Made by a program: the position numbers and the translations under genes. Positions 7,220 through 15,342 of a stretch of DNA of 37,394 nt are shown piece after piece (position 1 is the stretch's first letter; every line of letters begins with the position of its first letter). Under the pieces are notes generated by a model, which did not search any database, was not told where the DNA came from, and saw only the letters and a program-made list of their open reading frames with translations. The stretch lies in the NCBI GenBank assembly GCA_029052995.1, contig JAIDHZ010000058.1:1-37394 (forward strand). The letters run 5' to 3'. Origin of the DNA: Lachnospiraceae bacterium. GTDB taxonomy: Bacteria; Bacillota; Clostridia; Lachnospirales; Lachnospiraceae.

Positions 7220-8008
7220 ATGATGTTTTGTTACGAAATAAAAAAAGTGTTAGGGATTAAGAAACGGGTGGCAATTGGTATTTTGCTGGCTTTGACAAGT
7301 ATTTATGCACTATACGGAATGGTATACCGTTCCGCAGAACAGGGGATTCAGGAACCGTTTTTGGACTTTTCAGCATTTATTGACAGCTTAGGAATGGTAA
7401 TGCAATTTATTGTTATTTTTATTGTAAGTGCGTTATATCCAATGGAACAGGAAACCGGTATGACACCGATGCTGCTTGTGACGAAGTATGGTGAAAAAAA
7501 TATGGACAGGGTTAAGGTAGCCGCAGCTCTCGCCGTTACAAATCTGTTAGTTGTCATGAAGGGGGCTGTTGTTTTTTGCGGATGTTATTTTGCGAAACAT
7601 TTGAATTTTGACGATATGGTTTCAGAGTCGTATGCGGTAAGCCTTAGTTCGGATCCGCTGGTACAGACATACGGAAATATAGTATGTATACAGATGATAG
7701 GATTTGCGTTAGGGATTAATTTTATTGCGCTCGTTTGTCTGCGGTTATCCGTCAAGATTCAAAAAAGCTTTGTTACTGCTATAGTCTGTGCATTGCTTTG
7801 TTTTATTCCGGGGCTGATACCGGAAAGTGTACCTGTGCTGGGGATTTTAGGCAGCCTGAGTCCGATGTGTCTGGCAGGCAGGGATTCAACCTATCGGGTA
7901 TTGTTTCAGAGCGGTTCTTATGCGTGTACAATACTTCATGTTGGCTTTCTAACTTATAGCGTACTGATATTCCTTATGATAAAATGTTACCAACCTGTAC
8001 GAGCTTAA
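7220..8008 (+). CDS. ABC-2 type permease subunit, 3' end possibly altered
   Basis: About 262 residues with six hydrophobic segments. The cytoplasmic start MMFCYEIKKVLGIKKRVAIG is followed by a first helix. AAGGAG at 7209-7214 supports ATG 7220 or 7223. The topology lacks the long outside loop of its partner at 5237, so the two are not simple duplicates. The last residues (KCYQPVRA) overlap a minus-strand coding fragment (7974-8099), so the natural C-terminus may have been replaced at a junction near 7980. It is the third gene of the operon. Confidence 0.8.
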   Translation: MMFCYEIKKVLGIKKRVAIGILLALTSIYALYGMVYRSAEQGIQEPFLDFSAFIDSLGMVMQFIVIFIVSALYPMEQETGMTPMLLVTKYGEKNMDRVKVAAALAVTNLLVVMKGAVVFCGCYFAKHLNFDDMVSESYAVSLSSDPLVQTYGNIVCIQMIGFALGINFIALVCLRLSVKIQKSFVTAIVCALLCFIPGLIPESVPVLGILGSLSPMCLAGRDSTYRVLFQSGSYACTILHVGFLTYSVLIFLMIKCYQPVRA

Positions 8009-8099
8009 GCGGGCGGCCTTCAATTTCCTCCATCGCAAAGTTAATGCAGTGCTGTCCCACAGAAAAGAAATGCTTAACATGTCTGTTTCCCCGGCAAAG
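7974..8099 (-). pseudogene. C-terminal gene fragment, minus strand
   Basis: The minus frame reads HVKHFFSVGQHCINFAMEEI, then EGRPLKLVQVGNILS, and stops at 7974-7976. It looks coding but has no start. It overlaps the last codons of the plus-strand permease and abuts the palindrome at 8102. I do not recognise the family. It marks a rearrangement boundary. Confidence 0.4.
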
Positions 8100-8101
8100 A
8101 A

Positions 8102-8123
8102 GGGATAGCGCATGCGCTATCCC
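8102..8123. other. Perfect 22-bp palindrome
   Basis: GGGATAGCG (8102-8110), CATG, CGCTATCCC (8115-8123). The whole 22 bp is self-complementary. No clean U-tract follows on either strand. It lies downstream of the convergent permease and DUF4340 genes and could act as a weak shared terminator. Confidence 0.6.
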
Positions 8124-8166
8124 CCATCTTAAACATTACAAGCATTTGCAAAATCTCTTTTTATTA

Positions 8167-8188
8167 CCATTTTATCTGCATAAAATGG
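8167..8188. other. 9-bp stem hairpin
   Basis: CCATTTTAT (8167-8175) and ATAAAATGG (8180-8188) with loop CTGC. It lies just beyond the stop of the minus-strand gene at 8241. There is no U-tract, so termination is unproven. Confidence 0.45.
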
Positions 8189-8240
8189 CTGTTTCCGTAA
8201 GCAGTGCTCCTTCAAACCGCCAGCACTTCATAACTACCCT

Positions 8241-8843
8241 CTATTGTGTGGTTCCAGCATCTTCTGTACTTCCGGATTCTGTAGTGTCCGTTTCCGTGCT
8301 CTCTGTCTCTTCCTCTGTATCACGGTAATCCTCAAGGGTGCCCGTAAAGGTCTGTGCCACACTGGAGCTTACCGTATATACCTTTGTCTTATCATCGTCT
8401 GAACACACATAATCATTTCCTGTCGATTCATTAGAATTGCCGAAATAAATATTGCAGACGGTACCTTCCTGCGACTTTAACACTACCGTTTGTACCGGCT
8501 TATCCAGACCATATTCCTCCAGATTCGCTATCTCTTCCAATGTTCTCTCCGAAGTCATATCTGTAACAGCTGAAATCGCACTTTCAACTGCACTGGCATT
8601 AACCCGAAAGCTGTCATCACCTGAAAGCTTCCATGTGTCACCATCCTTTACAAAGTCTACCTGTTGTCCATCTAAATTAAACTGTATAAATACCACATCT
8701 GAAAGCTCCAATGAAAGCACCTTCTCTGAAGCATCGGTATTTTGCTCTTCCTGATTCTTTAGATTATTGTGTCTTATAACGTAATATACAGAAATCAGGG
8801 CTATCATAAGAAAAACCAGTATGATTAAATTACGTCGTTTCAT
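8241..8843 (-). CDS. DUF4340 domain membrane-anchored protein
   Basis: 200 residues from ATG 8843, with GGAGG just upstream on the minus strand. The frame also opens slightly earlier, without support. A single N-terminal helix (residues about 5-22) is followed by a DUF4340-like outside domain (FVKDGDTWKLSGDDSFRVNA, LEEYGLDKPVQTVVL, KTKVYTVSSSVAQTF). The last 30 residues are an acidic Ser/Thr/Glu tail. In many Clostridia this family ends a gliding-type ABC operon with an ATPase, a permease and a GldG protein. Here only a stump of GldG remains upstream, so the protein has lost its transporter. The function of the family is not established. Confidence 0.8.
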   Translation of the reverse strand: MKRRNLIILVFLMIALISVYYVIRHNNLKNQEEQNTDASEKVLSLELSDVVFIQFNLDGQQVDFVKDGDTWKLSGDDSFRVNASAVESAISAVTDMTSERTLEEIANLEEYGLDKPVQTVVLKSQEGTVCNIYFGNSNESTGNDYVCSDDDKTKVYTVSSSVAQTFTGTLEDYRDTEEETESTETDTTESGSTEDAGTTQ

Positions 8844-8894
8844 AGCATCCTCCATTATTATTTATATCCCAAATTAACAGCTTCATCAATTCCG

Positions 8895-9095
8895 TTATCT
8901 GCGTTTTCTGCGGTAACAGATAACTCCACCTGCTATTAAGCATGCGACAGGAAGCACGATGCATAAAATGATTGCAAAAAATGATCCGCTTGCAGCAGTC
9001 ACTGTCAGATACTGCGTCTCCATGGATTTGCTGGCAATGGATACCGTTGCCAGCAAATCCGTATCTGACAGCCAGTTTAAGGAATTGGTGTATAT
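8895..9095 (-). pseudogene. 3' stump of a GldG-like ABC accessory gene
   Basis: The minus frame TNSLNWLSDTDLLATVSIAS, then KSMETQYLTVTAASGSFFAI and a final hydrophobic helix ending CYRRKRR, matches the C-terminus of GldG-family proteins that precede DUF4340 genes. The frame runs on to ATG 9170, but codons beyond about 9095 are the antisense of an FtsX gene. So the N-terminal several hundred residues were lost at a breakpoint near 9095. Confidence 0.7.
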
Positions 9096-9098
9096 ACA

Positions 9099-9617
9099 AA
9101 AGAGGGTTATACCTATCAGGATCTCGAAAAATACTTCGATGATTATCCGGATATCGAGTTTTTTGACCAACAGAAGACCGCAGAGGTAAGCTTAAATTCG
9201 GTTTCTTCGGGAGTTAAGATGCTTTGTATCGTGTTTGGCAGTATTACGGTTTTTGTCATCGTTATGGTAGTGGTGTTACTGGTGAGGACTAAGCTGTTAA
9301 GAGAAAGAAGAACGTACGGAATTCATAAGGCATTGGGATTCACCAACGGACAGCTGATGCGTTCTACAATGATGGCTGATATTCCGGTGATTGCTGTGGG
9401 AGCAGTAATCGGAACAATCGCTGCCCATCTGCTGGCGGATTCCATTGTGGCACTGTGCCTGTCATTTTGCGGGATCACACAGGGAAATATGTATATGAAT
9501 CCTGTATTTGAGGTGCTGACCGTGCTGGGAATTACCGTTGCAGCGGTTCTGGCGGAGAGCATCTGTTCTTTGAAGATTCGGAAAATGGAACCTGTAAAGC
9601 TTATCACAGAGGAATAG
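9099..9617 (+). pseudogene. 3' part of an FtsX-family ABC permease
   Basis: The plus frame reads EGYTYQDLEKYFDDYPDIEF from about 9102, then helices around 9219-9290, the cytoplasmic loop LLRERRTYGIHKALGFTNGQ and two more helices, ending KIRKMEPVKLITEE at TAG 9615-9617. This is the C-terminal FtsX/MacB-like permease domain. The N-terminal half and the ATPase partner are absent. ATG 9219 lies inside the domain and has no ribosome site, so the piece is probably not functional. Confidence 0.75.
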
Positions 9618-9646
9618 GGAAAAATCAGATTAGGAAGTGTTATAGG

Positions 9647-9720
9647 ATGAGCATATCAGGATTAACATACAGGAAAATTTAAAACAGTTTTTTTATACTA
9701 TTAAGTATCGTCAGCACTGT
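9647..9720 (+). pseudogene. 5' remnant of a second FtsX-like gene
   Basis: An AGGA-preceded ATG 9647 begins MSISGLTYRKI and then meets TAA. The same frame continues NSFFILLSIVSTVIRI, which resembles the first membrane helix of FtsX-type permeases. It is probably the start of the gene that once followed the FtsX stump, cut off by the IS66 fragment. Confidence 0.4.
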
Positions 9721-9795
9721 TATTCGTATTCGTAAAGAGAAAAATAATCAAAATTAACAGCATATTGCACACATCAAGGTGTATCGGAATGAGGA

Positions 9796-9981
9796 ATTTA
9801 CAGCATTGCAGAGACTGCAAAAGCAAACAATCTGAAACCATATGATTACTTTGAACATCTGCTTATGGAGATACCGAAGCATCTGGATGATACTGACAGA
9901 ACCTTTCTGGACGACCTGCTCCCCTGGTCATTGAATCTCCCTGCGACCTGCCGGAAGCCCAATAAAAATGAAGTGAAATAA
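9796..9981 (+). pseudogene. C-terminal fragment of IS66-family transposase
   Basis: The frame YSIAETAKANNLKPYDYFEH, then a segment containing EIPKHLDDTDRTFLDDLLPW, ending CRKPNKNEVK at TAA 9979-9981, matches the conserved C-terminus of IS66 TnpC transposases. The catalytic part and the left IS end are gone. The hairpin at 9986 follows directly, as expected after an IS66 transposase gene. Confidence 0.8.
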
Positions 9982-9985
9982 GACT

Positions 9986-10020
9986 GGAGCAAATCTGTTA
10001 TTATCATACAGGTTTGCTCC
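9986..10020 (+). terminator. Hairpin after the IS66 fragment
   Basis: GGAGCAAATCTG (9986-9997) pairs with CAGGTTTGCTCC (10009-10020), a 12-bp stem including one G-T pair. Only a weak T-run follows (GAGTTTG). Confidence 0.6.
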
Positions 10021-10073
10021 GAGTTTGTATAGGTATACATTATCTACCGTTTATATTGTACTATCCATATAGT

Positions 10074-10349
10074 TCATGATATAAACATCATGACAAGGGC
10101 AGCCGCACCGCCAGCCATATAAAGACTATTTATAATCAGACAGACCTTCATCAGAGGGTTTTGCACTTTGGCTTTGACATAAGAAACAATTGTAAAGAGT
10201 CCACTGAATATCATGAATACGGCATAGCAGGAAATCATAATTTCAGCTGTGGGTGATTCTAGTGCCCATTCATTTGTTCTCAATGGAAGAATTGTCCACG
10301 GTATAAAGAGCATGGCAGTACTGACTATGGTTAGAATTTTATTTTTCAT
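10074..10349 (-). CDS. Small membrane protein of the peptide-defence operon
   Basis: 91 residues with three hydrophobic helices (about 4-22, 36-57 and 70-90). AGAGG precedes ATG 10349 on the minus strand. It is the last gene of the minus-strand lantibiotic-immunity operon and overlaps the 36-codon gene upstream by 11 bases, so they are probably coupled. No family was recognised. A small accessory membrane subunit or immunity protein is plausible from context only. Confidence 0.7.
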   Translation of the reverse strand: MKNKILTIVSTAMLFIPWTILPLRTNEWALESPTAEIMISCYAVFMIFSGLFTIVSYVKAKVQNPLMKVCLIINSLYMAGGAAALVMMFIS

Positions 10350-10449
10350 AATGATTACCTCTTTTCATTTTCTTCTGCTTGGAAAACGGATAGAACATAA
10401 AGATACACAAATAAATAACTGCAATTGTAATAAAAATTTTTTTTATCAT
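10339..10449 (-). CDS. 36-residue single-helix membrane protein
   Basis: ATG 10449 follows a strong GAAAGGAG site. The protein has a hydrophobic helix (KIFITIAVIYLCIFMFY) and a basic tail (PFSKQKKMKRGNHYEK). It lies 5 bases downstream of the permease stop and overlaps the start of the 91-residue gene, so it sits inside the operon in translational register. Its size and the good ribosome site support a real gene. Function unknown. Confidence 0.6.
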   Translation of the reverse strand: MIKKIFITIAVIYLCIFMFYPFSKQKKMKRGNHYEK

Positions 10450-10454
10450 AGTAA

Positions 10455-11231
10455 TTATCTCCTTTCATTCTGCCCAAAAAAGAGGCAGGAAATGGTTAAA
10501 CATAAACAAGTGAATGCAATGGCAACGGGTATCCATGGCACTAGTTTGATATCCCCTGCAGAAAGATTGGATGCCAGTTTTCCATATTCAGATGTGATCA
10601 CATAGAATGGATAGCTCATCGGATAGGAAAACCATGCCTTTGTATTTATGATCAGTACAGAGGGTACAATAGAGGCCAGTCCAATACCCATTGAAAAAAT
10701 CGGTGTCTGGATACATACTGCTGTCATCCAGAAAAATGCAAGCATTGGAATAGAGGAAAGATATACAAGTCCTGCCTCTTTTAGCACAAATAATGGAGAA
10801 AGCATAAAATGATAATGCTGTGTCTGGGTTGCAATGGCGGCACTGATAAAGTACATACCAGTCATCATTAGAATTTGTGTGGCACCCAGTGCAAGGAGTA
10901 TAGTAAACTTTGCCAGACAGAGCTTCAACGTGTTTATAGGCAGTGCAAGCATTTTGAGGATTCCTTTATTGCCCCGTTCTGTCTGTGTGAGCAGTACCGT
11001 GCTGACCACCATACTTGCAGGATACATAAACCAGGTCATCCCAAGGAATCCCTGTATCAGAAAATTATTTTCCGGGGAGATTCCGATTCCCTCTGTTTGC
11101 ATTTTAAAATTCAGATCTGCGTTAAGGATTGCAAGAATCCAGAGGACCACTGTGGCAGCAAGTAAAATAAGTAATATTTTAGAACGGTGTATTTTTTTAA
11201 ATTCCACGCCGATTAATGATAAAAAATTCAT
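10455..11231 (-). CDS. Lantibiotic-immunity ABC permease, MutG family
   Basis: 258 residues from ATG 11231, with GGAGG upstream (minus). An earlier in-frame start exists without support. Six membrane helices. The start MNFLSLIGVEFKKIHRSKIL and the segment LNFKMQTEGIGISPENNFLI, together with the loop TQTERGNKGILKMLALPINT, are characteristic of MutG/EpiG-type immunity permeases and of the C. difficile CprC-like subunits. It pairs with the permease at 11284 and the ATPase at 12006 to expel lantibiotics or other cationic peptides from the membrane. Confidence 0.85.
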   Translation of the reverse strand: MNFLSLIGVEFKKIHRSKILLILLAATVVLWILAILNADLNFKMQTEGIGISPENNFLIQGFLGMTWFMYPASMVVSTVLLTQTERGNKGILKMLALPINTLKLCLAKFTILLALGATQILMMTGMYFISAAIATQTQHYHFMLSPLFVLKEAGLVYLSSIPMLAFFWMTAVCIQTPIFSMGIGLASIVPSVLIINTKAWFSYPMSYPFYVITSEYGKLASNLSAGDIKLVPWIPVAIAFTCLCLTISCLFFGQNERR

Positions 11232-11283
11232 GTTGACCTCCATTCAGCCGCTTCATTACGGCATAAGTAATAAAAAATAGTCT

Positions 11284-12009
11284 TTAAACCAAAGCCCTTC
11301 TGATTCGTAAAAATGAAAGCTCTGCAATTCCGATCACCAGTAATTCCAAAACGGAAGCAGTTAGAAACTGGGATACTGTTTTATCTGTAGCTTCAGTAAG
11401 TACCTGAAGTGGTAGTGCAAATGGGAATATCTGCAAAACAAAATGGTTTGTGGATGCGATCATGGTTGCTGCAAAAACACATACAACCCCAATCCCAAGG
11501 GAAATCCACATATTACTGTATGCCGAGGAAATTGCCAGTGACAGCAATACGACAGGCAGCAGAAGTATAAAAAAATACCCAAAATTTTTTAGTAAATCGG
11601 TATACAGACCATCGTAAGTGTGGAACCAGTGAAGGGAGCAAAATAAAAAGGTTATGGCTTCCGTGGCTAAGACTACAATACTCATACCGATCATAAGTAT
11701 AAATTTAGCAAAAAATATGCCGCTTTCCCGAATAGGAAGAGTCTGCATTTTCTGTGCTGCATTATCCGCATATTCTGTGTGATACATAATACAGGCACCG
11801 GATATGATAAGCAGAACATTTAGCATGGCCATCATAGTCCAGTTTTCATCCAGCAGAATCCGGAGTGGAGACTGTTGTAAACCGGTAAAGAGTTCGGAAC
11901 GGACAGCCATATTGATAACTGGCAAACAGGAGGCAAGGATTGCTCCGGCAATAAATGCAGGGTAAAAACCGGTTTTTTTCATTTTTTTGCATTCTAAAAG
12001 GATATTCAT
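11284..12009 (-). CDS. Lantibiotic-immunity ABC permease, MutE/EpiE family
   Basis: 241 residues from ATG 12009, which overlaps the ATPase stop (ATGA) and has AGGAG upstream. A TTG at 12018 is also in frame but lies too near the ribosome site. Six helices. The N-terminus MNILLECKKMKKTGFYPAFI and the segment YHTEYADNAAQKMQTLPIRE are typical of MutE/EpiE permeases. It forms the heterodimeric membrane part of the transporter with the MutG-type subunit. Substrate specificity is not readable from sequence. Confidence 0.85.
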   Translation of the reverse strand: MNILLECKKMKKTGFYPAFIAGAILASCLPVINMAVRSELFTGLQQSPLRILLDENWTMMAMLNVLLIISGACIMYHTEYADNAAQKMQTLPIRESGIFFAKFILMIGMSIVVLATEAITFLFCSLHWFHTYDGLYTDLLKNFGYFFILLLPVVLLSLAISSAYSNMWISLGIGVVCVFAATMIASTNHFVLQIFPFALPLQVLTEATDKTVSQFLTASVLELLVIGIAELSFLRIRRALV

Positions 12010-12761
12010 CTTACACAACTCCTTTGCTGATTATCTTCATTTATCATGGCAAGAAAGGTATCTTCCAGATTATCGGTAGGGTAACCTTGAAATGCTGCAT
12101 TTTCTTTTAAATCCTCTAAGCTTCCCTCAAATAAAAGATGACCGTGATTGAGGATACCAATGTTGTCTGCCATTAACTCAACTTCTGAAAGTAAATGGGA
12201 GGATACGAAAACGGTACAGTCATATTTTTCCGGTAAAGAACGGATCAGTGTACGGATTTCATGGATACCTACAGGGTCCAGCCCATTGGTGGGCTCATCC
12301 AGTATTAAAATAGGTGGTTTTCCAATTAGTGCACCGGCAAGTCCCAGCCGCTGTTTCATGCCCAGAGAATATTTTTTTGCAAGACGGTTTTTGAATTCTG
12401 TCAGTCCTACAAGCTCTAATGCTTCCGATACGGCAGATTTTGGAAGTCCCAGAATTTTCTGTATAATTTCCAGATTTTCTTTGCCGGTTAGATTTCCATA
12501 GAAAGCAGGGGATTCAATAAAGGAACCTGTTTCTTTTAAAATAGAACCCCGGTTTTCGGGATATTTTTTACCGTTGATGTGGAAATTACCACTTGTTGGC
12601 TTCGTAAGACCTAAAAACATTTTCATAGTCGTAGATTTTCCTGCACCGTTTGGTCCGAGAAAACCGTATACCGTTCCCTTTGGGATGTGAAGGCTGACTT
12701 TGGAAACCGCAGTAAAACCGGAATAAGTTTTACTTAAATTTTCTGTTTCAATAATATTCAT
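12006..12761 (-). CDS. Lantibiotic-immunity ABC ATPase (LanF/BcrA type)
   Basis: 251 residues. Walker A GPNGAGKST (36-44), signature YSLGMKQR (131-138), Walker B ILILDEP (151-157) with Glu156, and His189. At the Q-loop position there is Glu83 (FIESPAFYGNLTG), the E-loop variant reported for LanF-type lantibiotic-immunity ATPases, which strengthens the assignment. It is the first gene of the minus-strand operon; AAAGGAG lies just before the ATG. The promoter and regulator repeats at 12848-12900 lie upstream. It energises the two permeases downstream. Confidence 0.92.
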   Translation of the reverse strand: MNIIETENLSKTYSGFTAVSKVSLHIPKGTVYGFLGPNGAGKSTTMKMFLGLTKPTSGNFHINGKKYPENRGSILKETGSFIESPAFYGNLTGKENLEIIQKILGLPKSAVSEALELVGLTEFKNRLAKKYSLGMKQRLGLAGALIGKPPILILDEPTNGLDPVGIHEIRTLIRSLPEKYDCTVFVSSHLLSEVELMADNIGILNHGHLLFEGSLEDLKENAAFQGYPTDNLEDTFLAMINEDNQQRSCVR

Positions 12762-12847
12762 ATTGTTTTTCTCCTTTCTCTATAGGTATTTGCAAAACTA
12801 GATTTTTTCTGTAGCTCGTTGTGCAATTACCTAATCTTCCTTTAGTC

Positions 12848-12900
12848 TATATAAATTACTTTGCAATAACCTTCTGGCTACCTTACATTTACCTTACATT
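12848..12900 (-). promoter_or_regulatory. Activator-dependent promoter with 11-bp tandem repeat
   Basis: On the plus strand TACCTTACATT occurs twice back to back (12879-12889 and 12890-12900). On the coding minus strand this is AATGTAAGGTA repeated, one helix turn apart. A -10 (TATATA or TATAGA, 12853-12846) follows 25-27 bases later with no recognisable -35. This is the usual arrangement for an OmpR-type activator, most likely the divergent regulator at 13192. The same design precedes the operon at 16253. Confidence 0.7.
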
Positions 12901-12930
12901 TTTTAAGAAAAGGATTGCGGGGATTATTTT

Positions 12931-13146
12931 ATGGTATAATGAGGAAAAATTACTTGATTGTAAGAGTATTTGTTTTGAATGTATATTGGGAACTTTGTTT
13001 ATGATATAGTGAAGACAAATTTACTTGCTTGCAAAAATAAATTTGTCAACTGTGATCATTAGCTTTGTTCCATGGTACAATGTACACAAATTCACTTACT
13101 TATAAGGATGATGTTTCTGAATGCCATCATGAGCAACGCTCATGAT
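12931..13146 (+). repeat. Three tandem copies of a ~71-bp structured repeat
   Basis: Units begin ATGGTATAATG (12931), ATGATATAGTG (13001) and ATGGTACAATG (13072), spaced 70 and 71 bases. Each continues with an A-rich stretch, ACTTGATTG/ACTTGCTTG/ACTTACTTA, and similar bases. The middle unit folds as ACAAATTT (13015-13022) with AAATTTGT (13039-13046). The last unit ends in ATCATGAGC-AAC-GCTCATGAT (13126-13146). A fourth copy lies at 22499. The block fills the leader of the response regulator gene. The ATGGTATAATG part could also act as a -10. Confidence 0.6.
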
Positions 13147-13191
13147 ATGTAAAAGCAATGGGAAAATATAAGAAATTTCAGGAGAAGGTGA

Positions 13192-13908
13192 ATGATGGAA
13201 AATGGATATTTAAAAAGGAAGAGAATTCTGCTTGTGGATGATGAGCAGGAACTGCTGGACATGGTGGTATCTGTTTTAGAAGAAAATGGATTTTTTAATG
13301 TAAGGACGGCGGGAAGTGTTAAGGAGGCGGTCACAGCCGCAGATGAATTCCAACCCGAACTGGTGATTTTAGATATTATGCTTCCTGACGGGGATGGATT
13401 TTCTTTAATGAAGCAGTTGAAAAGCAAAGCAGATTATCCGGTACTGTTTTTAACTGCCCGGGGTGAAGATGAAGATAAGTTTAAAGGATTTGGTTTAGGG
13501 GCAGATGACTATGTAGTTAAACCATTTCTTCCCAAGGAGCTGATTTTCAGGATTATGGCAATTTTACGCAGAAGTTATAAGGAGGAGAATCCACTGGTAA
13601 AGCTGAAAGACAGTGAAGTTGATTTTGAGCGGGCAGAAGTTGTGAAAAATGGCGAACATATTGCTCTGACAGCCAAGGAGTTTGCCCTACTGTCTGTTCT
13701 CTACCGTAACGCCGGACGTATTGTAACAATTGATGCACTTTGCGAAGCAGCATGGGGAGATAATCCCTATGGATACGAAAATTCCCTAATGGCACATGTA
13801 CGCCGCATTCGTGAAAAGATTGAAAAAAACCCTTCTAAACCGGTATCCTTGATAACGGTAAAGGGTTTGGGATATAAACTGGTGATAGAGGAAAAATGGA
13901 GTGAATAA
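13192..13908 (+). CDS. OmpR-family response regulator of peptide sensing
   Basis: 238 residues. Receiver domain with acidic pocket Asp16-Asp17, phosphoacceptor Asp61 (VILDIMLPDG), Thr88 and Lys110. A winged-helix Trans_reg_C domain covers about 135-235 (LTAKEFALLSVLYRNAGRIV, then the recognition region YENSLMAHVRRIREKI). AGGAGAAGG precedes ATG 13192. The kinase follows 24 bases downstream. Position and family point to a NisR/SpaR/CprR-like activator of the divergent ABC operon through the 11-bp repeats at 12879-12900. Confidence 0.9.
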   Translation: MMENGYLKRKRILLVDDEQELLDMVVSVLEENGFFNVRTAGSVKEAVTAADEFQPELVILDIMLPDGDGFSLMKQLKSKADYPVLFLTARGEDEDKFKGFGLGADDYVVKPFLPKELIFRIMAILRRSYKEENPLVKLKDSEVDFERAEVVKNGEHIALTAKEFALLSVLYRNAGRIVTIDALCEAAWGDNPYGYENSLMAHVRRIREKIEKNPSKPVSLITVKGLGYKLVIEEKWSE

Positions 13909-13932
13909 TGGAATGCAGGACGGAGGATTGCT

Positions 13933-15333
13933 ATGAAAAGTATTTTAAAATTAATAAGGCGGTTTACCGGTATTTTGCTGATTAGTTTCATATTGATTCT
14001 TATCTTAAATATTGCAGTGGCAGCCAGGATCGCCTCTAAACAGACAGCGGGCCGTTCTCCGTGGACAACGGCGGTGGAAACTGCAAAGGGGCTGCAAAAA
14101 ACAGAAAATGGATATATTTTAGGAAAAGACCAGATGATGGAATTAAAAAGTGAAAATATATGGGCAGTCTACATTGATAATGATACACATAAAGTTCTCT
14201 GGCATACGGAAAATCTTCCGGCTGAAATACCGCTGGAATATTCCATTTCTGAAATTGCATTTCTTACCCGGGGATATGTAAAAGATTATCCGACATTTAC
14301 AGGCGGGGCAGAAGGGGGGCTGGTCGTTCTGGGGTATCCCAAGGATCGGTACTGGAAGGAAATGTATCCAAGCTGGGATTATGATTTCATTGCACATCTG
14401 CCTCGTACGGTCTTAGCTATGCTTGGCTGCAATATTGCTCTAATTTTTTTAATTTATGTAGTAACCAATACAGGACTTTTAAAATCAGTCAGACCAATTG
14501 CGGAGGGCATACAGGCACTACCAACCGGAAATCCTGTTCGTGTAAAGGAAAAGGGGTTATTGTCCGAATTGGCATCAAAGGTGAACCAAACTTCCGAGGT
14601 GCTCCAGTTCCAGACATACCAGTTAAAGAAAAAAGAAACTGCAAGAGCAAACTGGATTGCAGGAGTCTCCCATGACATCCGTACCCCGCTATCCATGGTG
14701 ATGGGGTATGCAGGGCAGTTGGAACAGGATTCCCATCTTACGAAGGAGGAACGTAATAAGGCAGGTGTTATTTTAAAGCAGAGCAAAAGAATGAAAAATC
14801 TGATCAATGATTTAAATCTTGCCTCAAAACTTGAGTACAACATGCAGCCGGTAAAAACCAGTCAAGAAAATGCAGTTGCCCTTGTGAGACAGGTGGTTGT
14901 GGATTTTATCAATATGGATATTGAGAACAGGTATCCTGTAAAATGGCTGACAGAGGATACGCTTGCCAGGTGCACTGTCAATGCGGATAAGGAACTGTTA
15001 AAGCGGGCAGTATACAATTTAATCCAGAACTGCATGAATCATAACGAAGACGGGTGCACAATTTATGTATCTGTAAGGGCAGAACAGGGAAAATGTGTTA
15101 TCTGCGTAGAGGATGATGGCTCGGGAGTTTCGGATGAACAGATAGAAAAATTAAATAATACACCGCATTACATGGTATGTGATGAAAATATCACGACACA
15201 AAGACATGGTCTGGGATTGCTGATTGTGAAACAGGTGGTGGCTTCCCATAAAGGGGAAACAATCATTGGACATAGCGGTTATGGTGGATTTGAAGTGAAG
15301 CTGGTGCTTCCCGTGGAACCAGCGGTTTCCTAA
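13933..15333 (+). CDS. Sensor histidine kinase for lantibiotic-type peptides
   Basis: 466 residues. Membrane helix about 12-32, an outside sensor of about 120 residues, second helix about 158-178, a HAMP-like linker, HisKA with His247 in GVSHDIRTPLS, and an HATPase_c domain (N-box NLIQNCMNHN, G1 EDDGSGV, G2 RHGLGLLIV). The size and sensor layout match LanK/SpaK/CprK-type kinases. GGAGG precedes the ATG. It should phosphorylate the regulator at 13192 when peptide is present. The peptide is unknown and no lanthipeptide biosynthesis genes occur in the window, so this is a resistance module rather than a producer. Confidence 0.9.
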   Translation: MKSILKLIRRFTGILLISFILILILNIAVAARIASKQTAGRSPWTTAVETAKGLQKTENGYILGKDQMMELKSENIWAVYIDNDTHKVLWHTENLPAEIPLEYSISEIAFLTRGYVKDYPTFTGGAEGGLVVLGYPKDRYWKEMYPSWDYDFIAHLPRTVLAMLGCNIALIFLIYVVTNTGLLKSVRPIAEGIQALPTGNPVRVKEKGLLSELASKVNQTSEVLQFQTYQLKKKETARANWIAGVSHDIRTPLSMVMGYAGQLEQDSHLTKEERNKAGVILKQSKRMKNLINDLNLASKLEYNMQPVKTSQENAVALVRQVVVDFINMDIENRYPVKWLTEDTLARCTVNADKELLKRAVYNLIQNCMNHNEDGCTIYVSVRAEQGKCVICVEDDGSGVSDEQIEKLNNTPHYMVCDENITTQRHGLGLLIVKQVVASHKGETIIGHSGYGGFEVKLVLPVEPAVS

Positions 15334-15342
15334 GTTATCATG

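Noticed and set aside
8452-8754. 100-codon plus-strand ORF
   Set aside because: It is antisense to the DUF4340 gene, has no ribosome site, and its composition is that of a shadow frame.
10834-11280. 148-codon plus-strand ORF
   Set aside because: Antisense to the MutG-type permease, whose family match is clear.
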